Shown: positions 45,503 through 53,481 of the stretch, in pieces | Numbering within the stretch: the first letter of the stretch is position 1 | Layout of the letters: every line of letters begins with the position of its first letter | Source: JAAYEA01 sp012689325 | Lineage (GTDB): Bacteria > Chloroflexota > Anaerolineae > JAAYEA01 | Reading direction: 5' to 3' | Assembly (NCBI GenBank): GCA_036841525.1 | Contig: DAITVZ010000007.1 | Location: 30,372 to 94,371 of the forward strand | DNA length: 64,000 nucleotides | The notes under the pieces: model-generated | The model's input: the letters and a program-made list of their open reading frames with translations, nothing else | Told to the model about the DNA's origin: nothing | Database searches by the model: none | Position numbers and translations under genes: made by a program

Positions 45503-46699
45503 TCACATCTTGCCGTACTTGAGCCCGGCCTCGATGTAGCGCTCCACGTTGGCGAGCAGCAGGTCCGACGGGCGCTGATGCGGGCCGGAGGAGGGCATGA
45601 GCGCGATGTTGCGCTTGCCGCTCGCTTCGATGGCGTGGCGCACCAGCGCCTCGATCTCGTCGGGCTGGCAGGTCTCCATGGCCAGAAACTCGATATTGCC
45701 GAAAAAGACCATCTTGCCGTCGTACTTGCGCTTGACCTCTTCGATATCGGCGTTGCCCTGCGGCGGCGGCTCCACCGGATCGGTGGAATCCACGCCCATG
45801 GCCACGAAAGAGTCCAGCAGCGTGCGCATCTTGCCGTGGCAGTGCACATGAATCCTGGCCTGGGGATCGGCGGCCTTGATCCGGCGCATGATCTCGCCGT
45901 CATAGGGCACCACCCACTTGTCCCACTGCTTGGGGCCCATCATGGGCGGCGCGGCGCGCTCGACGCCGTTAAAGTGCCAGAAGGGGCCGACCCCCTGCGC
46001 AAGCAGGTAATCCACCCGCTCGCCGACGCGCTCCAACCAGGTGTCGGCCAGCAGCTTGATGGTATCCGGCTCGGACATCATCCACTCCAGCGCCAGCTCA
46101 TAGTCCATGATCCCCACCAGCATGGCGACCATCGAGTTGACGCTGCCGCCGCCGATGGCGTTGGCGCCCATCTCGGCGCGATGCTGCCGGAAGGCCTCGA
46201 ATTCGGCCGGATCGGGCTTGGCAAACTTGTGCGGGACGCTGAGCAGCCTCTCCACATCCTCCAGGGTCTTGATCGGCTTTTCCATGTCCCACTGGGTAAA
46301 GATGCCCTCGTCTTCCTCATAGACCCAGCGCAGGTCGCCCTTGGGCGTGTGCAAGAGGGTGATGTGCCGCGTGCGGATGTCCGAGACCTTCTCGGGGGGC
46401 AGCACCTCGACGTACTCTTGCGGCGCCTCCAGGAAGCGCTGGTAGCCCTGCGGCTCAAAGACGCGTGGGATCCTCACATGGTTATGCGGCGGCTTGACGT
46501 CGCAATGGCGCTGGACCAGCCGGGCGGCCCGGCGGAACCGCTCTTCGTCGCGCCAATCGCCAAACTCGGTGGAATCGATATCGCCGTTCGGCGACCAGGG
46601 GATGGGCGACACGATCGGGATGCGGTCGACCTTTTCCCGGCGATAGGTGCCGCAGACGCGGCGGCAGCAGGCTTGATAGTCAAAGGTGGTGTTGGCCAT
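45503..46699 (-). CDS. Uroporphyrinogen decarboxylase-family (methyltransferase-like) protein
   Basis: 398 residues. The UroD/MtaA-like barrel is suggested by the REKVDRIPIVSPIPWSPNGD opening, GGGSVNSMVAMLVGIMDYE in the middle, HVHCHGKMRTLLDSFVAMG with histidine and MVFFGNIEFLAM near the end. It is not a haem-pathway HemE, whose N-terminal Arg motif is absent. UroD-like proteins of this kind are frequent in carbohydrate or methyl-group clusters and may transfer a methyl group, perhaps demethylating methoxylated sugars. That link is inferred from the GH neighbours. AGAGGAGAT precedes the ATG. Confidence 0.82.
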   Translation of the reverse strand: MANTTFDYQACCRRVCGTYRREKVDRIPIVSPIPWSPNGDIDSTEFGDWRDEERFRRAARLVQRHCDVKPPHNHVRIPRVFEPQGYQRFLEAPQEYVEVLPPEKVSDIRTRHITLLHTPKGDLRWVYEEDEGIFTQWDMEKPIKTLEDVERLLSVPHKFAKPDPAEFEAFRQHRAEMGANAIGGGSVNSMVAMLVGIMDYELALEWMMSEPDTIKLLADTWLERVGERVDYLLAQGVGPFWHFNGVERAAPPMMGPKQWDKWVVPYDGEIMRRIKAADPQARIHVHCHGKMRTLLDSFVAMGVDSTDPVEPPPQGNADIEEVKRKYDGKMVFFGNIEFLAMETCQPDEIEALVRHAIEASGKRNIALMPSSGPHQRPSDLLLANVERYIEAGLKYGKM

Positions 46700-46735
46700 A
46701 TGGATCTCCTCTCGTCTCGAGGCTGGTTCCGGATT

Positions 46736-49114
46736 CTAGAGAGCGACCTGATCGGCAGCGAACGGCCGCGGCAGCGTCGCGATGAGCTTGAGCCAGTCGC
46801 GATACTGCGGCAGCGAAAAGGGCGGGTACCCGGAGAGATAGTGGTTGCCATACGACTGGCCGTCCACTTCCCAGGTGATCAGGTAGAGCCGCTGCTCGCC
46901 CGCATAGCAGCGCGCCCGGCCCACCTGCCAGTTCTGGTTCGGGGCGACCTGCGCCGTGCCGGAGAGAACCTCCTCGCCGCTATCCGCGTCCCAGACGCGA
47001 TAGCTGACCTCGGCCTCGCGCCGGGTATCGTTGGCGATGAACACGGGCAGGAACTTGTCGCGGCCGGGCTCGGCGAACATGACGCAGATGGGCGCTTGCA
47101 CCCGCCGGATATAGTGGTAGGCGAGCTTGACGCCGTGGTAATAGTCCACCACCGCGTCGGAGAACTGCGGCCAGCCATCGAGCACGTTCCACCACAGGAT
47201 GCCGCTGGTGTACCACTTGCGCTGGCGCGCCAGCTCGATAAAGAACTTTTTGGCCTCCGCCTGGCTGATCTGGCTCGTGAGGGCCAACTCTTCCAGGCTC
47301 TGCGGGACCAGGCCAAAGAACTCGCGCACTTGGCTGACCATCAAGTCGATGCGGTCGCGGTTGATGGCCGGGTGATCCCAGTGATAGACGGCGTGCGTCT
47401 GCCATTCGCTGTTATCTTGCCAGGGCCACAGCTTGTCCGGCGAGATGAAGCGGCGGATCGAGGAGACGTTGGGGCAGCCGTGATAGCCGATCTCGCCAAT
47501 AAAGTGTGCCGTGTTATGGGCGTAAAAGTCGCTCTTGCAATAGCCCCGCGGCCCCCAGAGATGCTGCTCCGGGGCGCGCTGGCGGGCATTGGGCAGCAGG
47601 GCGATGGACGGGGCCAGGTACGGCGAGCTGGGCACATAGTGCCGCTGAGGATCGCAGCGCTGCACGACGCGCAGCAAGACCTCGCGGTTGATCCGGTTAT
47701 AGTCCGGCGGCAGCGCATCCTGCCTATAGTTGTCGTCGATCTCGTTATCGCCGCACCAGAGCGCCAGCGCGGGGTGGTTGCGCAGCCGGGTCACCACCAC
47801 CTCGGCCTCTCGCCGCACCAGGTCCAGGAAATCCGCCGTCTGGGGATAGTGGGAGCAAGCAAAGGCGAAATCTTGCCACACCAGGATGCCTGCGGCGTCG
47901 CAGTGGTCAAAGAAGGCATCGTTTTCATAGACGTTGCCGCCCCAGCAGCGCACCATGTTGCAGCCCAAGTCATCAACCAGCGCCAGCGCCGCGGCCAGCC
48001 GCTCGCGGTCGCGGCTGTGGAAAGCGTCCAGCGGCACCCAGTTGGTGCCCTTGACCATGATCGGCACATCGTTGACCACGAACTGGAAATGGCTCTGCGG
48101 GTCCAGGGGGATGTCGCAGCGCCCGGAGGTCTCCAGCGCTGGCTTGACCGGCTCTTGCCCGCTGGCGGTCTCGGTGCGCAGCACCTGGACCTTGCGCAGG
48201 CCCACGTGGTCGGTCCGCTCGGCCACCACGCGGCCATGGTGCAGCAGTTGCGCTTTCACCTCGTAAAGCGCTGGCTCGCCGTAGCCCTTGGGCCACCAGA
48301 GCCGGGCGCCGGGCACGGGGATGCGGCAATGGTCGGCGCTGAACTCGAGCGGCCACTCATAGTCGAAGGTGTGGTCGCCGCAGGCGCCATGAAAGCGCAC
48401 CGAGAAGCCGTCCAGCATCGCGGCGTCGGTGTGGAACTGCAGGTGCACGCCGATGGTCGCGCCGTCGGGGCGGATATCGAAGGTCCAGTAATAGATCTCG
48501 GTGAAATCGGTGGCCGGGCGCTGTTGCAACCGCACGGGGCGCCAGATGCCCGCCGAGACCGCGCGAGGCATGATGTCCCAGCCCCACACGTGCGGGGCCT
48601 TGCGAGTATACAGCGCCTCCTGGCGATGCTCGCTGGTGGAGAGCACGGCGTCATAGTGCGCCTGGCGAGCGCGGTTCATGACCGAGCCGAGGCGGACGGT
48701 GAGCCGGTTCTCCTGGCCGAAGCGCAGGGCGCGGGTCACGTCGAAGCGGTGCTCGACCAGCGCGTTCTCCGTTTCGCCGACCTGGACATCGTTGACCCAG
48801 ATGGTGGCATAGATGTCCAGCCCCTCGAAGCACAGCTCCCAGGGCTGCCCGCCCGGCGCCCGGGGCGCGGCGAAGGTCCGTGTGTACCACCACTCGTGGT
48901 ATTCCAGCGGGCGCAACAACTTGGTGTTATTGGCAAAGAAGGGATCGGGGAGTTGCCCGGCGCGTTCCAGGTCCAACTCGACGTTGCCGGGGACCTGCGC
49001 AGGCACAAATGAGCAGCCCGAGGCCAGCAGCTCGGCGGGCGTGGAAACCGCGCGCTCGCCCTCGGCCCAGTGGGCCAACTTCCATTCGCCATCCAGCGAG
49101 ATGCTCGTGGTCAT
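46736..49114 (-). CDS. GH2 beta-mannosidase-like glycoside hydrolase
   Basis: 792 residues. N-terminal sugar-binding jelly roll (SLDGEWKLAHW, VPAQVPGNVELDLE, LCFEGLDIYATIWVNDVQVG), immunoglobulin-like domains, then the barrel with MVRCWGGNVYENDAFFDHCD. The acid/base is Glu458 in LWCGDNEID, as in beta-mannosidases (WCGNNE), and the nucleophile is probably Glu541 in FIGEIGYHG. No signal peptide, so it acts on imported oligosaccharides. It heads the leftward set GH2, UroD-like, GH105, serine hydrolase, with gaps of 36, 24 and 78 bases. ATG at 49114 chosen over an in-frame GTG ten codons upstream. Confidence 0.92.
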   Translation of the reverse strand: MTTSISLDGEWKLAHWAEGERAVSTPAELLASGCSFVPAQVPGNVELDLERAGQLPDPFFANNTKLLRPLEYHEWWYTRTFAAPRAPGGQPWELCFEGLDIYATIWVNDVQVGETENALVEHRFDVTRALRFGQENRLTVRLGSVMNRARQAHYDAVLSTSEHRQEALYTRKAPHVWGWDIMPRAVSAGIWRPVRLQQRPATDFTEIYYWTFDIRPDGATIGVHLQFHTDAAMLDGFSVRFHGACGDHTFDYEWPLEFSADHCRIPVPGARLWWPKGYGEPALYEVKAQLLHHGRVVAERTDHVGLRKVQVLRTETASGQEPVKPALETSGRCDIPLDPQSHFQFVVNDVPIMVKGTNWVPLDAFHSRDRERLAAALALVDDLGCNMVRCWGGNVYENDAFFDHCDAAGILVWQDFAFACSHYPQTADFLDLVRREAEVVVTRLRNHPALALWCGDNEIDDNYRQDALPPDYNRINREVLLRVVQRCDPQRHYVPSSPYLAPSIALLPNARQRAPEQHLWGPRGYCKSDFYAHNTAHFIGEIGYHGCPNVSSIRRFISPDKLWPWQDNSEWQTHAVYHWDHPAINRDRIDLMVSQVREFFGLVPQSLEELALTSQISQAEAKKFFIELARQRKWYTSGILWWNVLDGWPQFSDAVVDYYHGVKLAYHYIRRVQAPICVMFAEPGRDKFLPVFIANDTRREAEVSYRVWDADSGEEVLSGTAQVAPNQNWQVGRARCYAGEQRLYLITWEVDGQSYGNHYLSGYPPFSLPQYRDWLKLIATLPRPFAADQVAL

Positions 49115-49163
49115 ATCGGCGTTCCACCTTTCCTGTTGGTCCACGCTCTATCCTGACAAGCAG

Positions 49164-49194
49164 TTCGGCAGAGAGCGGCAATCTCTCTGCCGAA
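49164..49194 (-). terminator. Strong hairpin after the zinc-ribbon gene
   Basis: A 12-bp perfect inverted repeat (TTCGGCAGAGAG with CTCTCTGCCGAA), 7-base loop, between the zinc-ribbon stop and the GH2 start. No T-run follows leftwards, so it may be an attenuating or processing hairpin. Confidence 0.5.
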
Positions 49195-49237
49195 AGGATG
49201 TGGGTCTTGGCCGTCGCTTGCCGAGCCGAATGGGCGG

Positions 49238-49975
49238 TTACGCCCCGGTCTTGGTGCCGCATTCCGGGCAGAACTTGGCGCCCTTGGTCTCTTTGCCGCA
49301 GTTGGGGCAGACGGTCGGCGCGGGCTCCAGTTTGGCGCCGCACTCGGCGCAGAACTTGCCGCCCTTGACCTCCGCGCCGCACTTGGGGCACTTGGCTGCC
49401 GCTGCGGGCTGCACCACCGGGCCGCCACACTCGGAGCAGAACTTGGTGCCCGGCGGCTGCGGCTTGCCGCATTTGCTGCAGCGGGCCATGTTCGCGCTCG
49501 CCGTCTTGGCCGCCTCGGCGGCGCTCTTGATCGCCTGATCGATGCCAAAGGCGCTGGCGATGCCTTTCAGCACGCCGGCGGCCTGCTCCGCCTGCGCTTC
49601 GGCGATCTCTTCGCTGCGCGGAGAGTCGTCGTTGCAGGTCTCCGCCTGGGCATCCCAGCAGCTGGGGCAGCAGACCATGTTGCAGGTCGGGCACTCGTGA
49701 AAGCGAGACTCGACCTGGGCCCAGGCGGCGTCCAGTTGCGTCTGCGTCATCGTGGTGGTGTAGCGATTGTCATCCAGCGCGCGGTCGGCCATGGAGCCGA
49801 CGATCGGCACGTTGCGCAAGAGCCCGCCCAGGGCGCTGCGCCCTACCTCCTTGGCGATGGTGCCGCCCACGCTGGGCGTGCTGCGAAACTCGCGGTCGCA
49901 CTTTTCGCAGTAAAAGACCGCATACGGGCCCATCCCATCATTGCGCACATCGTAGCGAGGCATCCGAGTTGTCAT
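49238..49975 (-). CDS. Multi-zinc-ribbon protein, function unknown
   Basis: 245 residues. Cys pairs (C-x2-C) occur throughout: FYCEKCDREF near the start, ECPTCNMVCCPSCW in the middle, and four tandem pairs forming two treble-clef-like modules at the C-terminus (about 167-242; CSKCGKPQ...CSECGG, CPKCGAEVKGGKFCAECG, CPNCGKETKGAKFCPECG). An Ala/Glu-rich helical stretch (about 115-165) separates them. Such proteins often serve as scaffolds or in membrane-protein quality control, but no activity can be assigned. GGGAGATG precedes the ATG; monocistronic. Confidence 0.82.
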   Translation of the reverse strand: MTTRMPRYDVRNDGMGPYAVFYCEKCDREFRSTPSVGGTIAKEVGRSALGGLLRNVPIVGSMADRALDDNRYTTTMTQTQLDAAWAQVESRFHECPTCNMVCCPSCWDAQAETCNDDSPRSEEIAEAQAEQAAGVLKGIASAFGIDQAIKSAAEAAKTASANMARCSKCGKPQPPGTKFCSECGGPVVQPAAAAKCPKCGAEVKGGKFCAECGAKLEPAPTVCPNCGKETKGAKFCPECGTKTGA

Positions 49976-50085
49976 TGGTTCATCTCCCAGGGTTGATCAG
50001 CTCTTGTCATCGGGGCTTGCGGCGGCACGGTCTCCCTGCGCCGGACACGAAAAGTCGACGTCGGGAGTTGCACGCTTCTGTGACC

Positions 50086-50115
50086 ATGATACTCCACATC
50101 TCGGCTCGGTGTCAA
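50086..50115 (-). promoter_or_regulatory. Promoter for the zinc-ribbon gene
   Basis: Read leftwards: TTGACA (50110-50115), 18-base spacer, TATCAT (50086-50091). The leader is about 100 bases. Confidence 0.6.
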
Positions 50116-50237
50116 TTCCTCTGGACGCCCTTTGCGCCCCCCGGCCGTGATCTCATGGTAGCTAATCCGTCACCCTCGGCAAATGCGCGGTTACCAGGTT
50201 TGCAGGGCCGAGGGAAGCTGCGTGCCTTCCGGGCGCT

Positions 50238-50266
50238 TTGACCCCTCGGCCCTTCCATGCTATAAT
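50238..50266 (+). promoter_or_regulatory. Promoter of the molybdenum cofactor operon
   Basis: TTGACC (50238-50243), 17-base spacer, perfect TATAAT (50261-50266). Start near 50273; the leader of about 215 bases carries the candidate riboswitch and a terminator. Apart from the two promoters, 49976-50296 holds no other feature I can see. Confidence 0.8.
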
Positions 50267-50296
50267 CAGCGCGATTCGGATCGGCGCATCCGAAGG

Positions 50297-50414
50297 TTCT
50301 CCGAACCGCTCCGCCTACCGAGCAATCCACGGCGTGCGGTCGTCGTGCCGCTTTTTCGAGGCGGCCAAAGGTATGGGGGGAAACGCCCATGCCCTCCGTG
50401 TCTGAGAAGGAGAA
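50297..50414 (+). promoter_or_regulatory. Candidate Moco/Tuco-class riboswitch, copy 1
   Basis: An outer helix TTCTCC (50297-50302)/GGAGAA (50409-50414) encloses a variable GC-rich arm including CCGCCT/AGGCGG. A hairpin follows whose stem GGTATGGG/CCCATGCC (50370-50393) carries a GGAAAC-containing loop, then CTCCGTGTCTGAGAAGGAGAA. The same plan occurs at 57587-57686. Position before Moco genes and the tungstate transporter, and the downstream terminator, match what is known of the Moco RNA class. I cannot run a covariance model, so the class name is inferred. Confidence 0.65.
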
Positions 50415-50434
50415 TCGGCCTGTGTGTTTGCCCT

Positions 50435-50469
50435 GCCGACGTTCTCCCTGCGAGTGCGTCGGCTTTTTT
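50435..50469 (+). terminator. Regulated intrinsic terminator in the mog-moe-moa leader
   Basis: Stem GCCGACG (50435-50441)/CGTCGGC (50457-50463) then six T, 18 bases before the first gene. The segment GGAGAATCGGC (50409-50419) can pair instead with GCCGA..TTCTCC (50435-50447). This gives an antiterminator that competes with both the aptamer's outer helix and the terminator: a ligand-OFF layout. Confidence 0.7.
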
Positions 50470-50487
50470 GTTTCGAGGGAGGGTGCA

Positions 50488-50976
50488 GTGCGTGCAGCTG
50501 TGATCACCGTGAGCGACAAGGGCTACGCCGGGCAGCGCGAGGACACCAGCGGCCCGGCGCTGGCCGAGGCCTTGGCGCGGATGGGCGCCGAGGTGGCGGC
50601 CATGCGTCTGGTCCCCGACGAGCCCGAGATGATCGCTGGCGCCTTGGTGGAGCTAGCTGATCAGCTCGGCATGGACCTCATCGTCACCACCGGCGGCACT
50701 GGCCCGGCGCCCCGCGATCGCACGCCGGAGGCCACCCGCGCGGTCATCGAGCGCGATCTGCCGGGCCTGGCCGAGGCGCTGCGCTTCGAGGGGTATAAGA
50801 AGACGCCCCTGGCGGTGCTGAGCCGCGGGATCGCGGGCATCCGCGGGAAGTGCCTCATCGTCAACCTACCCGGCAGCCTCAAGGCCGTGCGCGAGGGGAT
50901 GGAGACGCTGGCTCCCATCCTGCCCCACGCCGTGCAGATGATCCAGGGGCGCGATTTGGAGCACAAGCATGGCTGA
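50488..50976 (+). CDS. Molybdopterin adenylyltransferase-type protein (MogA/MoaB)
   Basis: 162 residues, one MoCF-biosynthesis domain. Motifs VITVSDKGYAGQREDTSGP, VTTGGTGPAPRDRTPEAT and VNLPGSLKAVREGMETL are typical. MogA/MoaB adenylates molybdopterin before metal insertion by MoeA. In short single-domain proteins such as this, MogA and MoaB are not readily told apart. GTG at 50488 follows GAGGGAGGG directly after the regulated terminator. Its last 8 bases overlap the moeA start, so translation is coupled. It opens the cofactor operon. Confidence 0.92.
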   Translation: MRAAVITVSDKGYAGQREDTSGPALAEALARMGAEVAAMRLVPDEPEMIAGALVELADQLGMDLIVTTGGTGPAPRDRTPEATRAVIERDLPGLAEALRFEGYKKTPLAVLSRGIAGIRGKCLIVNLPGSLKAVREGMETLAPILPHAVQMIQGRDLEHKHG

Positions 50977-52201
50977 TCGCGAGCGCTATCCGGTCCTCAG
51001 CGTCGAAGAGGCCCAGGAGCGGGTGCTGGCCCTGGTGCGCCCTCTGGAGGCCGAATCCGTGCCCCTGTTGCAGGCGCTGGACCGCGTGCTGGCCGAGCCG
51101 ATCGTCGCCGATATGGACGTGCCGCCGCTGGCCAACTCGGGCATGGACGGCTATGCCCTGCGCGCCGAGGACATCCGCGACGCGACGCAGCAATCCCCCG
51201 CGCGCCTGCGCGTCATCGGCGAGCTGGCGGCGGGGCAGATTTCGCCCTTGTTCGTCGGCCCTGGCGAGGCGCTGCGCATCATGACCGGCGCCCCGGTCCC
51301 CGCCGGGTCGGACACGGTGGTGCGCTTCGAGGATACTCGCCAGAGCGGCGACACGGTGGAGATATATGTAGCCGACCCGCGCGGGCGCAACGTCCGCGCC
51401 GCCGGCGAGGATGTGCGTCAGGGCCAGACGGTGCTGCAACCCGGCGCGCGCCTCCGCCCCGCCGAGATCGGCATGCTGGCCCTGGCGGGCCGCGCGACGG
51501 TCCAGGTGGTGCGGCGCCCGCGGGTGGCGATCCTGGCCACCGGCGATGAGGTGGCCGACCTGGGCGAGCCGGTGGCCCCGGGGCAGATTCGCAACATCAA
51601 CAGCTATGCCTGCGCGGCGCAGGTGACGCGCTGGGGCGGGTTGCCGCTGTTGCTCGGCCTCGCCCGCGACCGTCGCGACGAGCTGGCGGCCAAGCTCGAG
51701 GAGGGCCTGGCGCTGGGCGCCGACTTGCTGGTCACCTCCGGCGGCGTCTCGGCGGGGGATTTCGACCTGGTCAAGCAAGTCCTCGCCGCCGCCGGGCGGA
51801 TCGACTTTTGGTGGGTCAACATGAAGCCGGCGCGGCCGGTGGCTTTTGGCGCCATCCGCGGGACGCCGCTGCTGGGGCTGCCGGGCAACCCCGTCGCCGC
51901 CATGGTCAGCCTCGCCCTGTTGGGCCGCCCGGCCATCCGCAAGATGGCGGGGCACACCACCTGGGAGTGGCCCTCGGTGCTGGCCACGCTGCGCGAGCCC
52001 ATCGCCCGCAAGGACGGCCGCCGCCACTACTTGCGCGTGCGGCTGGCCCGCCAAGGCGAGGGCTGGCTCGCCGAGCTGACCGGCGACCAGGGCGCAGGGA
52101 TCGTCAGTTCGATGGTGCAGGCCGACGGCCTGGCGATCATCCCGGAGGACGCGGCGCACCTACCCGCGGGCAGCCCGGTGCGCGTGCTGCTATTGGATTG
52201 A
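50969..52201 (+). CDS. moeA: Molybdopterin molybdenumtransferase MoeA, paralogue 1
   Basis: 410 residues. MoeA inserts molybdate or tungstate into adenylated molybdopterin. Domains I-II are followed by the MoCF domain and the C-terminal beta barrel. Motifs include VPPLANSGMDGYALRAEDI, RIMTGAPVPAGSDTVVRFEDT, ILATGDEVADLGE, SGGVSAGDFDLVKQVL and KPARPVAFGAI. It begins within the last codons of the adenylyltransferase gene. A second, clearly different MoeA follows 61 bases later. In organisms that use both metals, paired MoeA proteins are thought to separate Mo and W insertion, but which does which is not shown here. Confidence 0.95.
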   Translation: MADRERYPVLSVEEAQERVLALVRPLEAESVPLLQALDRVLAEPIVADMDVPPLANSGMDGYALRAEDIRDATQQSPARLRVIGELAAGQISPLFVGPGEALRIMTGAPVPAGSDTVVRFEDTRQSGDTVEIYVADPRGRNVRAAGEDVRQGQTVLQPGARLRPAEIGMLALAGRATVQVVRRPRVAILATGDEVADLGEPVAPGQIRNINSYACAAQVTRWGGLPLLLGLARDRRDELAAKLEEGLALGADLLVTSGGVSAGDFDLVKQVLAAAGRIDFWWVNMKPARPVAFGAIRGTPLLGLPGNPVAAMVSLALLGRPAIRKMAGHTTWEWPSVLATLREPIARKDGRRHYLRVRLARQGEGWLAELTGDQGAGIVSSMVQADGLAIIPEDAAHLPAGSPVRVLLLD

Positions 52202-52262
52202 CCGCGAGGGACACGAAAAGACAGGCGCGCGGCCGCTCCGCCCGCGCGATAGGATAAGCGAA

Positions 52263-53480
52263 ATGTCGCAAGATTACCCGACCATCAGCCTCGACGAGGC
52301 CTGGCGGCGCATCGCCGCCGCCGTGCGGCCGCTGCCGCCTCGGCTCATCCCGCTCGCCGAGGCCCTGGGCTGCGTGTTGGCGCAGGACGTGCAGGCCACG
52401 GAAAACATGCCCCCCTTCGCCGCCTCGGCCATGGACGGCTATGCCGTGATCGCCGCGGACGCCACGCCGTCGCGCCGCGTGATCGGCGAGCAGACCGCGG
52501 GGCGCCAGTTGCCTCTGCGCGTCGAGCCAGGCGCCGCCGCGCGCATCATGACCGGCGCGCCGCTGCCCGAGGGCGCGGATGCCGTGATCAAGGTGGAGGA
52601 TAGCGTCGAGCAGGACGGCTGGGTCCGCTTTACGGCCGCCGTCCCCGCCGGCCGCGACGTGCGCCCGGCCGGACAAGACGTGGCCGCCGGGGAGGTTGTC
52701 CTGGAGCGCGGGGCGGTGCTGGGCCCTGCCGAGATCGGCTTGTTGGCCACCGTGGGGCGGATCGCCGTGCTGGCGCACCCCCGCCCGCGCGTGGCGGTGA
52801 TGGCCACCGGCGACGAGCTGGTGGCGCCGGACCAGCAGCCTGGCCCCGGCCAAATCCGCGACTCGAACAGCTATGCGCTGCTGGCGGCGGTGCAGGCCGC
52901 CGGATGCCAGGCGATCCACCTGGGCCGCATCCCCGACGATGAGCAAGCCCTGCGCGCCGCCATGCTCTCCGGCCTGGCCCAGGCCGACGCGCTGATCACC
53001 AGCGGCGGCGTTTCTATGGGCACCCGCGACTTGGTCAAGCCGCTCTTGGAAGAGCTGGGGGCGGTGCATTTCGGCCAGGTGGCCAGCCGCCCCGGCAAGC
53101 CCTTCACCTTTGCGACGGTGCAGGGCAAGCCGGTCTTTGGCCTGCCCGGCTTTCCCGTCTCTTCCCTGGTCACCTTCGAGAACATGGTGCGCCCGGCGCT
53201 GCGCATCATGGGCGGGCACGCCAAGCTGCGCCGCCCGCGCGTCCTGGCCCGGCTCAGCCACGCCATCCGGCACGCGCCCGACCGCACCGAGTTCCAGCGG
53301 GCTGTCGTCGTGCAGCGCGACGGGGCCTATTGGGCCGCCACCACCGGCGTCCAGGTCTCCGGCCGGCTCAAGTCCATGGCCGGGGCCAACGCCCTGTTGG
53401 AGCTGCCCGCGGGGGTCAGCGATTTCGCCCAGGGGCAAGAAGCCGTCGCCATCCTGATCACCCTGCCCGAGGTGGACTAA
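52263..53480 (+). CDS. moeA: Molybdopterin molybdenumtransferase MoeA, paralogue 2
   Basis: 405 residues, full length, with MPPFAASAMDGYAVIAAD, RIMTGAPLPEGADAVIKVED, MATGDELVAPDQQ, SGGVSMGTRDLVKPLLEEL and RPGKPFTFATV. Its active-site loop SGGVSMG differs from SGGVSAG in paralogue 1, and the segment before the C-terminal domain (RPGKP rather than KPARP) also differs, so the two are not a recent duplication. TAGGAT lies upstream of the ATG; a GTG 1 base after its stop begins moaA. Its presence beside a tungstate transporter supports metal-specific division of labour (inference). Confidence 0.95.
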   Translation: MSQDYPTISLDEAWRRIAAAVRPLPPRLIPLAEALGCVLAQDVQATENMPPFAASAMDGYAVIAADATPSRRVIGEQTAGRQLPLRVEPGAAARIMTGAPLPEGADAVIKVEDSVEQDGWVRFTAAVPAGRDVRPAGQDVAAGEVVLERGAVLGPAEIGLLATVGRIAVLAHPRPRVAVMATGDELVAPDQQPGPGQIRDSNSYALLAAVQAAGCQAIHLGRIPDDEQALRAAMLSGLAQADALITSGGVSMGTRDLVKPLLEELGAVHFGQVASRPGKPFTFATVQGKPVFGLPGFPVSSLVTFENMVRPALRIMGGHAKLRRPRVLARLSHAIRHAPDRTEFQRAVVVQRDGAYWAATTGVQVSGRLKSMAGANALLELPAGVSDFAQGQEAVAILITLPEVD

Positions 53481-53481
53481 C

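Noticed and set aside
45011..49012. Very long open frames antisense to the GH genes, with similar ones at 14804-17071 and 17175-19328
   Set aside because: They mirror high-GC codon usage of the genes on the other strand, lack ribosome sites and show no protein-family motifs.
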